The notes beneath the pieces were generated by a model that was given only the letters and a program-made list of their open reading frames with translations, was not told where the DNA came from and searched no databases. Both the position numbers and the translations under genes were made by a program. Shown piece after piece: positions 51,595 to 63,763 of a stretch of 64,000 nucleotides of DNA. Every line of letters begins with the position of its first letter. Position 1 is the first letter of the stretch. Source of the DNA: Diphasiastrum complanatum (taxonomy: Eukaryota > Streptophyta > Lycopodiopsida > Lycopodiales > Lycopodiaceae); assembly GCA_029204225.1 (NCBI GenBank), contig CM055093.1:32561777-32625776 (forward strand), written 5' to 3'.

Positions 51595-51883
51595 GACGAT
51601 AAAAGTGTATCAAAAAGTAGGTAGGAATCTTGATAAAGTTTGGTCGCAAATTTTGTTTTGCAACAGGGCTCTGCTAGTGCTAGTGAGAAATGAATCGAAA
51701 TTGGCCCTTATATAGGCAAATTTGGAGGGTCTATTAGACAAAGTTCTATTTTGGCTGATTAGTTCTGGACAAAAATTGACACTCATATTTAGTAATGTGA
51801 AAATAGCTTCCAAAAAAAGTTGGAGAAGGTTTTTGGCCAATAGCGAAGCTCAATGAAGGTTCTATAGATCTGGCTAAGGTTAA
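51595..51883. other. Non-coding upstream of ORF B
   Basis: Probably the spacer between pol and the extra ORF. 'Gcgaagctcaatgaaggt' words resemble the leader repeats at 11.3-11.9 kb in style only. Confidence 0.35.
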
Positions 51884-52080
51884 CTCTTGCCTAACTTCAT
51901 CTCTCGCCCAAGTATTGCATTTAATGGCTTTTTCAAGGTTTCAAGCCTCGCCCAACATAATGTTGGCATTCTAAATCCATCTCTTGCCTAACTTAATCTC
52001 TCACCCAAGTATTGTGTTTAATGATTTTTTCAGGGTTTCAACCCTCGCCCAACATAATTTTGGCATTCTAAATCCATCTG
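51884..52080. repeat. Two-copy tandem repeat, 97-base unit
   Basis: 'Ctcttgcctaacttcatctc' and the next 77 bases repeat from 51981 with about ten differences. A looser third copy of the 'ctcgtctaacataaa' words follows at about 52152. Confidence 0.88.
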
Positions 52081-52582
52081 TCAGGTCCTCGAAGATTAAT
52101 AATGACTCCTTGGTACTCGACGAAAGATTACTAAAATAGCATAGACCTGAACTCTCGTCTAACATAAAAATTGATACTTTTGCTACAAAGTAATCTTCAC
52201 GCACCTCCATGCACATAGATTTGAGAGAGATGTATCATTTGAGAGCCCGACGAGGGTTAATATGACTGTTTGAATCAAAATCTAACCTTGATACTGATTT
52301 TTTGGATCATTTTTTCTTAGAAATTCATTCATAAAAATATTTTCCTTTCTCTTTTTCTAATTTGATGACTTTTCAAACTTTTGTTCATCATTTCCAATTT
52401 TTCATTTTTTCAAATTTTTCAATCGGTTTTCACTTTTCTTCATTTTCTGAGTGTCTTTTTCCAGATAGTAACAAAATAATGTAATAAGTAGTGAAAACCA
52501 ACAAAAGAAAAAATAAAACAAAATTAAAAATCTAAGATCGACAATCAGATAGGAGGATCAAGTTGCCAAAACTTCCTGTAAT
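52081..52582. other. Non-coding, T-rich
   Basis: 52320-52460 is strongly T-rich on the plus strand. It lies between the integrase tail and ORF B on the minus strand. Confidence 0.45.
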
Positions 52583-52790
52583 CAACTGTCGTTCAACGAA
52601 GTATCAAATTGTTTGCCATCAAGGTGTTCTAGGACCACAACTCCATAAGAAAATATCTCTTTAAAACAATATGGTCCTTCACCTGTGAATTTCAACTTTA
52701 CTTTAATTAGCTTCGTTTTGTACATCAAGGCAAGATCTTCCTCTTTCAGATCCTTCTTATGTAAACGTTGATCATGCCATGCTTTATGAC
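52583..52790 (-). pseudogene. Ty3/gypsy integrase C-terminal end
   Basis: The minus strand reads 'HKAWHDQRLHKKDLKEEDLA', then 'GEGPYCFKEIFSYGVVVLEH' and 'LDGKQFDTSLNDS' before a stop. This is the known end of plant gypsy (Tat-like) integrases. It is interrupted upstream by the copia C LTR at 52808. Confidence 0.88.
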
Positions 52791-52807
52791 AACCTTTTTC
52801 TATGGCT

Positions 52808-53921
<1,114 letters not shown>

Positions 53922-54045
53922 TGGTATCAGAGTGTTGATTCTTCAAAGCTTAATACTATATCAAAGCGCAAGCTCTAATACTTGATATCTTTCATGATAT
54001 CAAATTATTATTCAATTTGAATCAATTTGTTTCTGGTTGTAATAG
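53922..54045 (+). other. copia C PBS and leader stub
   Basis: 'Tggtatcagagt' and leader sequence matching 38449-38575, cut near 54045 where family N sequence begins. Confidence 0.85.
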
Positions 54046-54691
54046 AGTGAATCCTTTATTGGAATGCACTTATTACTGACTTTCTTGGATTTGGATATTT
54101 TCAAATATCATCTTTCCAGTTAACTTTTATTGAAATTGATAATTTCTTTAAAAGGAGAGGTGAAGTGGTGGGATAAAATTCTATTTGGGAATCTGTGGGT
54201 TGCATAGTTTTGGAAGAGAACCAATTGTGGTATAGAAATGAGATTGTTCTGAAAGTAATTTCGGATAGATTGAAAGTAAGATACCTAATTGGAACTTTTC
54301 AAATAAGAGAAATTCTCTAGGGAGTGTGTGGACAATATGGAACTATAACAGGTTTGATACTTGAATCATTATCTATAAGTAGTACAATGAAAGGTCAAAG
54401 GTTACTAATTCCATTTTTGGTTGGAATAGAAGTAAGTTTGATCCGAGTTTAAGTCTGAGAGTTCTGTATTGGATCAACTAATCTTAGTTAGTACTAGAAT
54501 CGGAGAGGGGTTAATTAAGTGGAAGAAATTATGTAATTAGAGGTTGGATTGGAAAATTGTTGAGAGTGAATGTTATTCGTCTCAGAGAATTTTCAGATAT
54601 GTTATTTACTCATGAAAAATAGAAAATCTTTTGTAGCTGAGTTACAAGATCTCAGTGAGATATGTGAGTAACATATGTGGGTTCTGGAGAG
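54046..54691 (+). mobile_element. Family N fragment
   Basis: It matches 709-1330 with small gaps and many shared words ('aagtggtgggataaa', 'ggaagagaaccaatt', 'ctataagtagt'). It is cut near 54690, where the coiled-coil ORF begins. Confidence 0.8.
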
Positions 54692-55852
54692 TTGAAAATT
54701 GCCAAGCAGCACGAAGAAAAGTCTGAAGCTGAGAAGAAGATGGCACAACAATAGGATGATCGCCTCGAAGGATATGTCAGCTCTCTGCAGAATGCCCTGA
54801 TAGCCGCACAAGATCAGGCGGATGCAAAGCAACAGGTGCAACTGCTACAAGGTCAACTGCAGATGGTGGAGCAAGATCACACACGTTTCCAAGGTGAATT
54901 GGATGCGACCACCCTTGAGTGTAATGCATATCTTCAGACACAAATACTAGATCATCCGGTAGCACCGACGGAGATCGCGTATTTGTTCAAAAAAGTGGAA
55001 ACGTACAAAGTGGCCCTTCAGAGATTCCAAGGCCGTTTTGACAGGTTCAAAGGAGCAGCTTCAACTGAGTTGGCAAAGGCTAAAAAAACCATTAGCGCCT
55101 ATCAAAAAGCAGTCGCTCAGGTGTTGGAAGCTGGACCACAAATCTCAGTACCAGTCATGCCGCAATTCTCCCCTTCGCACCAAACTGAAATACTAATGGA
55201 TACAGGGTTGGATGCGGGCATTGACCAGGGCGGAGCTCCCAAAATAGAAGAACAACCGCTAGTTGTACAGGTAGTGCTAGTGGGTCCATCCTCATCAAGG
55301 ACCACATTGTTATTCAGAAGGCCCATCAGCGTCAAGGACCAAATTCAGAGTTTCTTATCGCAACATCCTCATGAGTCCTCGCGTGGTGTTCAAGACCTTG
55401 GAGATAGAGGCGGCAAAGAAGTGGACAAAATACCTGCATTGGGAGAGCAGCCGACATGGAGAGTTATTGTTTTTGAGAAAACTCTGGAATCAATCAGAAG
55501 TTATGTGGCTAGCCGTCGCCAATTGCGGGTAGATCCCTATTATGTGCCATTGCCGAGAAGAAATAAATGGAAGGATTTGGGGTTGGCTATGGACAAAATC
55601 ACAATCCATATGCCCAGTTGGCCAATTATCCATCAGCCATATCAGTGGACGATCTTAGTGGATTTCCACCGGGCCTTACAAGCATACCAACGGGAGTATA
55701 TCCACTCTCCCTATCCGACAGTGCGACAATTGACAATGTTTGCAAAGGATTTAACTCTGTTGGCATCAGTGGCAACCAGATGGGATGATTGTCTTCCTCC
55801 TCTAGCATTCGATCCAAATAAGCCAATGGCCTCAGAGAGTATCAAAGATTAG
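54692..55852 (+). CDS. Gypsy-linked extra ORF C, 5'-truncated
   Basis: The frame is readable from about 54692 with one stop near 54750. It is then open from before 54836 to 55852 (338 residues from 54836). The first 100 residues are coiled-coil-like ('LLQGQLQMVEQDHTRFQGEL'), residues 110-190 are Pro/Ser-rich linker, and the C-terminal 140 are globular and Trp/Tyr-rich ('MPSWPIIHQPYQWTILVDFH', 'VATRWDDCLPPLAF'). I do not recognise the family. It lies in sense upstream of a family G 3' LTR (60073), which makes it a retroelement accessory or post-pol ORF. No RT or integrase motif is present. Confidence 0.55.
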
Positions 55853-56051
55853 TTGTCGGTTGCTCATTTATATTTTCGTGCAGCAATGATGGGAGGCTCT
55901 TGGGAATCTCGCTTCACATCATGGACAACCTCAAAGTGGATTGCAGGACCCCATCGTTGTTCTCTGCCACAATTTGGATTTTAATACTGCTCGACTCGAC
56001 TTTATGGAGGTGGTGTAGTACCATTTAATAAAGATTCGTCGAGAAGCCAAT
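55853..56051 (+). other. gypsy G 3' untranslated part, interrupted
   Basis: It continues after the nested element at 60013 and ends in 'ttttggtgggggata' at 60057-60071, a PPT-like run just before the LTR. The two halves together form the spacer between ORF C and the 3' LTR. Confidence 0.6.
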
Positions 56052-56056
56052 AAAAG
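56052..56056. repeat. Target-site duplication, left copy (aaaag)
   Basis: It matches 60008-60012 exactly. Five bases is the usual length for LTR-element insertion. Confidence 0.9.
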
Positions 56057-56532
56057 TGTTATGGCCATATTCAGTTAAGGACCTGGAATAGTCCTAATAT
56101 GGTAGACCGGCCCTCCAGTACTCGAGAGTATTGTTCACGCCAAGATTTAATTCCATGTTGAGGCCTGTTTGTGACTAATTATCTCGACAGGACCCAAACA
56201 CTCTAATTGAGACATATGGATTATTGCATGCCTGTGTGACGAATATAGGCAGGGGGACTGCATGAAGAGGTGTGATCTATTTATAGTTGACCTGCATGGG
56301 GATTGCATGGTTACATGCACATGACTCTACTCTCTATATAATGAGGTGGAGATTCTCTCGTCGACATATTGGGTTAGGTTACCAGTTTCTCTCTTCTCCT
56401 CTTGCTTCACATGGCATGGCTTGGGGGCTAGATCCAGGTTTGATCTAGGATTGGTTGGGCGGTTTGGCTCCAAGTCTTTCTTATTGTGTTCTCCTATCCT
56501 CATGTTAGGGGCAATCCTTGAGGGTCTTTACA
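56057..56532 (+). repeat. Family N 5' LTR
   Basis: 476 bases. A TATA-like 'ctctatataatgagg' lies at 56331-56345, with a pyrimidine-rich stretch after it. The 3' LTR lacks about 17 bases present here ('aagatttaattccatg' region, 56142-56160) and has scattered substitutions. Confidence 0.92.
56331..56345 (+). promoter_or_regulatory. Putative TATA box of family N LTR
   Basis: 'Ctctatataatgagg' is conserved at 59805-59820 and, inverted, at 61676-61690. It is the only AT-box conserved in all three LTRs. Confidence 0.55.
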
Positions 56533-56533
56533 T

Positions 56534-56545
56534 TGGTATCAGAGC
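56534..56545 (+). other. Family N primer-binding site
   Basis: 'Tggtatcagagc' one base after the LTR end, the initiator tRNA-Met type used by copia elements. Confidence 0.93.
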
Positions 56546-59543
56546 CCGGCTAGATTTGGTCTTGGATAGGATGGAAACAAGCCTACATCAATTTGGAAGT
56601 TGAAGTGCTTGGATTTACATCGAAGGTTGGAGTGATGTTTTGTTCTCATAGGAATTATGGAGTTGGACTCACAAATTCTGGATAAGTGGCATATTTTTCG
56701 AAATTACGGTAGAGTGCACTTCTACAAGAATTTTTTTTTTTGGTAAAAGATGCTGCGAATTTGTGGAATCTACATGTAATTTCATGATTTTCTTGAGGGA
56801 ATTTTCCAAATGGTGTTCAAAAATTTGTAATGGTTTTCAATGCTAGATTTCGCTCAATTAAGTTTTGAATAGCATGCATCAGTCCACAAGTGTGCTGAAT
56901 CATGTTGTTTTGTTCAAGTTCATAGATAATTGAAGGTAAAATCAGTATGTCCAGTTTTGTATGGACTGGTTTGAACATAAACGTTTGATTCCTGTTGAAG
57001 CATGGAGAGGTTATGGATTTCTTGGTAAATCTATAAATCTGCATGTTGAGTACATTTGGTGGAGTTGCAGTATTTCTAATACTTGATTTTAAAATGAAAG
57101 AAAGCTATGAAAGTTAGTTTACATCAATCATCTTGTGGGAAATAAAGTTCCTAACAGATTTTTTCTGTTACCTGCAATTTTTGAGACATGCATGAGGTTG
57201 AGAATAGAGTTATAACCCTGTAACTAGGAAAAAAACTTATAAAGCATGCTATTAATCCTCCTGTCAGACTCGTTCTTGGAATTCTGAAATTTCAGACAAA
57301 CTGCTCATAGCCATTGAATAGTCACTTGGAGTTGGAGGTCGTTTTGCAGTGTTTGATTTGCTTAGTAATGTAGCAAATGAAAGAAATCTAGTCGTGGCAC
57401 AGTGGCTGAGTTTCTGGTCAGCCAAACGTTCTGGAATAGACTTTTTCTATCTATAGGTAATGATTAGATGTTGTGGCTGCTGCTCGCTTCACCCTTCGCT
57501 GCAAATATTCTGATATCTGTGCTCGCTATCATGTGGAGAGGAGGGTGGCTCCTCATCAATCCTCCTTCCTCTTGGTAAGGCGAGGGCAAGGGTGTGAAGC
57601 TTGGGAGCGCAGTTGTGCAACAGATCGTTTTCTAGTATGAACCAGCAAAACGAGAACCTCTGTGATGGAAGTAATGGCAGCAGTATGAGAGGAGGCGGGA
57701 CAACGATGGAGGCGGTGGCGATTTTTCACTCTCTTTTCCCTTGCTTATGGAGGCTCGTGATGCCCAGGGAAAGATGAGGGAGCCGGCCCTAGAATTCGAG
57801 TTAGGATTTGTGTTTTTTGTGAACACATAGCCTTTTTTGGATAGTGCTTCTAGCATAAATTGTGCAAGGTGTTAAGCTAATTCTTTTATGCATGATGAGT
57901 GGGCGGCAATTTTGGTAATTGGCTAACTGTTTGCATTAGTGCTATACATGCCAGTCAATCAAGGCTTAGAAAGGATTTTGGACATCGGGTAGCTTTGAAT
58001 TGATTCGAAAATTTACATTTGTATCAATTTCCAAAAATCAAGTTACTAACACCCAGTTATAAAAATTTTGGTTTCTTGGTGTCAAATGGTCAAAGTTCGA
58101 ACTTGGAGTTAATATTGTCCCCGAGTTGAAGGAATATGGATTTCCTTTCTCTAGGGACAGTATGCATGTTTTTATTATCACTTTGACTTTTAGCTAAGCC
58201 AGAAAAAAATGGGACCTTCTGTACTGTTTGATCTTTGGTCAAGCTGTATAGTCGGTTGTGGAAATGAAGTTTTTTAAGCCGATCTTGACAGAAAGGGATG
58301 AAATAGTATAGCTCTCAAGCATATACCCAGTTTAGGAATTCGATTCCTTGGTCAATGCAATGCTAGTTAAACCATTTAACTCTTGAATATTGGTACTCCC
58401 AGTAAATGGAGTTAAATTGTGTTTTTTTTCTCCTTTTCAAATCGGTGGAACACCGATCAGTGGTTATTGTGGTTTTGATGATTTAAGTCATTAAAATTGA
58501 ACAAACCAAAAGCTTTTGAAATATTTGTTATATAATTAATGGTGAAAATTTATAGTATTTGGAGGTAATTCTTTATTCAACAATATTATTTTGGTGTGAA
58601 TACAGTATAGGAAGTACCCGAATCCAAATCTTATTTCCCATTAATTACAGATAATGTTAACAAAGTAATCTTAAGCCAGTAAGTGAAAAGAGCAAACAGT
58701 CCAATTTTATTGGAATAAATCGTAATAAATAGATACTTAATTGTTGTCAGAGGATTGTAAAGAATTGTGATGATTCTTAAGTGTGACAATTAAGCCTTGG
58801 TCTGTTAATTGAGTAAGAATTCAGATCAGTATTTTGAATATCTTTACTCCAGTATTTTAATTGAGAATCTATGGGTCTCACAGACATTATTTTATTTATC
58901 TAGTGGATGTTATTCTACTACAGTTTATGGTCTGCAGATGCTTGAGTACAATTTTTTCGTTTGATTGGATCTCCAATTATCATAGGAGACAGATAAATCT
59001 ATTAAGATGAATGAATGCTATTTTCTTGCGTTTGGTGTTAGAAACATGAGCATTTAACTCAAAAGAGTGTCTGGGATACTCAAAGTTGAGTTTTAATCAT
59101 TTTATATCTTAATGATTCTCCTAGAGATTCTAATTGAATGAATTATCGTATCTTAGAATTGGATTCTAAGGATATCTGTACTTGAAAGCTTATGAATTAT
59201 CTGTCAGAGTTTGTGGATAATTTCAGACTGAAATTATTATTTCTTTAACTTTAACTTCTTAAGTTAGGTTATTTTACCCATTGTTTCATGTAAGTGTTTT
59301 ACATGAAGGTGATGTAACTAACTTGTGTTGATTGTAACCATGTTGAGAGAATATATCTCTTAATATACTTTTCCAAACCAGAATTTGTACTCTAGAGCAG
59401 AGATTAACGGTTGAAAACAGTTTTTCTCTGAGTACTTGTTTGATATGAAAGTCAGATTAAGGATAACGATTTTCTCGGTTAATACTTTAAGGGAACTGTA
59501 ATTCTTTCCTATTCTTTGGAGCTTCTAAGGATAGAAGCACTTT
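56546..59543 (+). other. Family N internal region, non-coding
   Basis: No retroelement protein motif was found. 57450-57800 is GC-richer and holds short open frames that give no family. 58725-59125 matches window bases 2255-2680, and the part after the PBS matches the inverted copy below 61473. Confidence 0.75.
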
Positions 59544-59556
59544 AAGGAGGGAAAAA
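59544..59556 (+). other. Family N polypurine tract
   Basis: 'Aaggagggaaaaa' immediately before the 3' LTR; the usual plus-strand primer site. Confidence 0.85.
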
Positions 59557-60007
59557 TGTTATGGCCATATTCAGTTAATGACCTGGAATAGTCCTAATAT
59601 GGTAGACTGGCCTTCCAGTACTCGAGATTATTGGTCACACCGATGGCCTGTTTGTGACTAATTACCTTGAGAGGACCCAGACACTCTAATTGAGACATAT
59701 GGAGTATTGCATGCCTGACGGATATAGGCAAAAGGACGAAGAGGTGTGATCTATTTATAGTTGACCTGCATGGGGATTGCATGGTTACACGCACAGGACT
59801 CTACTCTCTATATAATGAGGTGGGGATTCTCCTGTCAACATATTGGGTTAGGTTACCAGTTTCTCTCTTCTCCTCTTGCTTCACATGGCATGGCTTGGGG
59901 GCTAGATCCAGGTTTGATCTAGGATTGGTTGGGCGGTTTGGCTCCATAGTCTCTCTTATTGTGTTCTCCTATCCTCAACTTAGGGGCAATCCTTGAGGGT
60001 CTTTACA
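59557..60007 (+). repeat. Family N 3' LTR
   Basis: 451 bases, collinear with the 5' LTR and followed by the right target-site copy. Confidence 0.92.
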
Positions 60008-60012
60008 AAAAG
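60008..60012. repeat. Target-site duplication, right copy (aaaag)
   Basis: Identical to 56052-56056. Confidence 0.9.
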
Positions 60013-60072
60013 TTCCCAATAACTGCATCTTGCAGGTGTCGTGGGACTGCCACCAGTTTTGGTGGGGGATAC

Positions 60073-60790
60073 TATTGGAGGGTTTGCGGATCCCAAGGCA
60101 ACCCTAACCCTAGCTAATAAGTGAGAGGGATATGGCACCCTGCGTGTATAAGTCCAACCCGATGATCACATAGTTATTTGATTAGTTACAAGTCAATAAA
60201 AGGACTTTAGGCCTTTTTACGAGACTTTTAATGTCGCAGGGCCTAAATGTCAAGTTAGTGAATAAAGTTGGGTTTCGCTCCAATTTGGATGGTTCTCACT
60301 CTTTTTTAAATTTGAATAATTAGGGAGGTAGAAATGGACCAATAGGATTCAGAGGCTAGGGTCCTCCTCTCTATTATAAAAAGGGACCAACTTGAGTTCC
60401 TACACATGTTCATTTCCTCATTTCAATAAAGCAGATTGGTTCTCTTCTGAAATGGATTGATGAATGTCCTTGCTCTCTATCACTTTTCCTCCATCTCTCA
60501 TGCTTTATTTGGATTTTGCTAATTGTTGGATCTGATTGTTGTTGGGATTGCATGTTATTATACTTTTTATGAGGGAGAAAGCGAGAGAGAAAAAGAGTAT
60601 GTTATCTTTGTTGTGGATCTAGGGTTAATGGATGTTAGAGTTAGATTTGGATCTTCCATTCATGCTGAAATCTGAACTATATTATCACTCTCATGGGAAC
60701 GAATCTATGCATGACAACTAACTTCGTCTCTTCAATGCTAGATTGATTAAATCTTGGATTCAGGTTAGGCAAGGAAAGAAACCCACTACA
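60073..60790 (+). repeat. gypsy G 3' LTR
   Basis: 718 bases, the same length as 10312-11029 and about 95% identical by eye. It is preceded by a PPT-like purine run and followed by non-PBS sequence ('gactcctggcat'), so it is the 3' LTR of the element that carries ORF C. Confidence 0.9.
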
Positions 60791-61954
60791 GACTCCTGGC
60801 ATGTGTGGCATGTGTGGTTCTTATACAGGTGAATCTCAGGCAGAATTGGTAAGCAAGACCAACAAGCTTCTTTAGAGAATAGGTTTATCTCTTATACTTT
60901 TGTAGAGCAGTATTCTGCTGAACCAATAATTAGGACAATAACCGCAATTCTCATCAACGTTCATGCACATGCAGGTTAACTAGATGAATACTAAAAAACA
61001 CTAATCCTCATATGCATTTACTAGAATCATGCTCTTAGTTCTTTAATAGTCCATACAAGCTGGACAAATTGATTTGCTTCAATCTACCTATGAACAAAAC
61101 TATGAACATAATTCAGAACATTATGGGTTATGCATGTATCCAAATTATTAACCAAACAGAATACAGCCATGAAACAAGCAACTGGATCCATTCTAACAGA
61201 TCCTTCTACATCACCTGAAAGCTTCATCAAGAAATGTGGAAATACTAATGAATTCATACTAATTCTTAGCACCTTTAACAAAATGGTACCCATAGAAGAG
61301 CACTCCAACAACAATTCCGAAAAGCTTGTTTCAAAACTGGAATTAATGAATCCATACCCGCACTTCTCTTGATAAATCAGCACTCCACTCGAGGATACAA
61401 ATACATGCGCTTCACCTTCCAAGTCCGATGTAGAGCTTGATTCCACTCCTATCCAAGATCGCATCTTAGCCAGGCTCTGATACCAATGTAAAGACCCTAA
61501 ATGATTGCCCCTAAGATGAGGATAGGAGAACACGATAGAAGAGACTATGGAGCCAAACCGCCCAACCAATCCTAGATCAGACCTGGATCTAGCCCCCAAG
61601 CCATGCCATGTGAAACAAGAGAAGAAGAGAGAACCTGGTAACCTAAACCCAATATGTCGATGAGAGAATCCCTACCTCATTATATAGAGAGTGCATGAAA
61701 CCATGCAATCCCCATGCAGGTCAACTATAAATAGATCACATCTCTTCATGCAGTCCTCCTGCCTATATTTGTCACACAGACATGCAATACTCCATATGTC
61801 TTAATAAGAGTGTTTGGGTCCTCTCAAGGTTATTAGTCATAAACTGGCCTAGACATGAAATTAAATCAGAGCGCGACCAACAACCTCGAATACCGGAGGG
61901 TCGGTCTACCATATTAGGACTATTCCAGGTCCTTAACCGAATATGGCCATAACA
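60791..61954 (-). mobile_element. Family N copy, inverted, truncated
   Basis: On the minus strand the LTR runs from 61954 (TGTTATGG) to 61487 (TTTACA), followed by 'tggtatcagagc' at 61485-61474 and internal sequence matching 56546 onward ('gatcttggatagga', 'gtgctgattt'). The internal part is lost beyond 60791, where the gypsy G LTR ends. A long minus frame at 61599-61084 crosses LTR and PBS and is not a gene. Confidence 0.88.
61487..61954 (-). repeat. Family N 5' LTR of the inverted copy
   Basis: 468 bases with the same ends as the 56057 LTR. It retains the region deleted from the 3' LTR at 59557. Confidence 0.9.
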
Positions 61955-62620
61955 CGATTAGTCTTGTTAATTTACTTTCAATTCTTGAAGCATAAGTGAT
62001 AGCAAGTGAGAATAACAATTGGGAATTAATTTTGAAAACCGCCTCTGAGAATTTGGATTCCTTTTCCCCAGTGTTAATTAGAATTTCAAGAAATCGAATT
62101 CTAAGGGAAAAGTGAGTGGCACGTCAGATAATCCATTTATGGAACCATTTTTGTTTTGCAATTGGATTTGGATTTTGCTTGTGAAAGCAGATTTAAGGTG
62201 TTCCATACAAGAATCTAGTAATTTGGATTCTTTTTTGTGGCATTATAGAGTGTTTCTTTATAATGACTGAGACAACCAAGAGAGTTCTAACCTGTAAAAG
62301 AATTAAGTACTTTTTAGTGATTCTGAAATAGATGTTGGATATCTAGGATAGTATATGGTATTCGGTTGAGATCCATATTCCTTTTGGGTTAGTGAATATT
62401 CATGAGGCATTCTAGATAGTATTGTACGAAATATCATTCATTGGGTGTTATTATGCAGAGTGCTATTCTTTGAGTAAAACCTAAGGGGCACGAGGGATTT
62501 CAATATTTAGAAGTATCTCCTAGAATTGGTTGTGATTCTGATCCTATATCTGGGTATAGGATGAGCCAAATAGTCTTTTTGACTTTTTGGGTAAAACAGA
62601 TCTAAAAGCAGAGAATAGAT
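61955..62620. other. Non-coding flank
   Basis: AT-rich, no gene. It is cut at a short TG run at 62621 where the inverted duplication starts. Confidence 0.5.
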
Positions 62621-62698
62621 GTGTGTGTGTGTTTTGCATTTTGCATTGATTTAGAATTTAGGGTAATATATGAATAGATAGTGTTAATAGAATGAAGA

Positions 62699-62856
<158 letters not shown>

Positions 62857-63414
62857 GATTTGAAGCTTGCAATAATAATTCAATGTGTAATAGACTGATA
62901 TTTTTGAATTGCTTGTGTATGTGACAAAGATATTCAAAGAAAAGGAAAGAGAGGAAGCATTGTAAGAGTGAACAAGCTTGCACTCAAGCTTCGAGCTTAT
63001 CGGCAAGTTTGTATTGTTTCATTTTTTTGATTATTTGAATACATTACCCAACGTAGTAAAAAAGTCAAAAGTAATTTATCACTTTCATTTTTTAAAAGCA
63101 ATGTCGTATTTCATCACATACACTAGAAATTAGTTAATATGAAAGAGTGGAATGTAGGTAATTAAAATTCTCAATCCTAGGAAGGTGTGTAGCCCTTACT
63201 TTTCTCCCGTTAAAGGCGCGAGGTTCTAATCTTTCCTTGAATGGAAAAAACTATATGTCGTAGGGAGGGAATATGAGGTGACATTCTGAAATAGGACATA
63301 ATTGCAAGGTTCGGGTATTGTAATTACCACATTCGACTCGAACTATGTTAGAAGTATACATAAAAGTATTGCAATGAATATTTTAAAAAAAATGAATGCA
63401 AGTGAATTTAAGTA

Positions 63415-63758
63415 TTAATAATCATAAATCATTCTCGTCCTTTCGTCATCACACAAGTTTTGACACTCATCTGAATCTAGGTCTAAGTATAATCGTAGAT
63501 TTCGGATCGTGTCTCTTTGATAATGTGAGCTACCCTCATATTCAACCTCGTCTTCTTCTAGTTCTAGTTCTATTTTATCCATACATGGGGGCCTCAAATT
63601 ACCGGCCTCAATTTGGCCTTGTACGATCATAGGAATCTCATCATTTGCAATTGTATCTTCTTCTCCCATCATTTCCATATCATTTGGAGCTTGGATGAGT
63701 GGTTTAGGTTCTTCCAAAACCTCAAAATTGCGTGGTGGTTCGTCGTGTGTATCCAATG
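63415..63758 (-). pseudogene. CACTA-like C-terminal exon, truncated inverted copy
   Basis: About 112 residues match the acidic tail of the exon at 16809-17249 with three changes (K/E, E/D and K/N plus E/D near the end). The 'PRWWYV' block and the splice acceptor are missing because the copy ends at 63758. Confidence 0.75.
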
Positions 63759-63763
63759 TATCC

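Larger units (their letters stand above)
56057..60007 (+). mobile_element. Complete non-autonomous LTR retrotransposon (family N)
   Basis: Two LTRs (56057-56532, 59557-60007) begin TGTTATGG and end CTTTACA. A PBS, a purine tract and a perfect 5-base target-site duplication complete the structure. The internal region of about 3.0 kb contains no gag or pol motif in any frame, so its movement would depend on proteins from another element. It is inserted into a gypsy G 3' region. A partial inverted relative lies at 60791-61954. Confidence 0.93.

Noticed and set aside
61084-61599. 171-residue minus-strand open frame
   Set aside because: It crosses the family N LTR and primer-binding site, where translation is not expected; similar LTR frames at 56346 and 59781 show it is structural coincidence.
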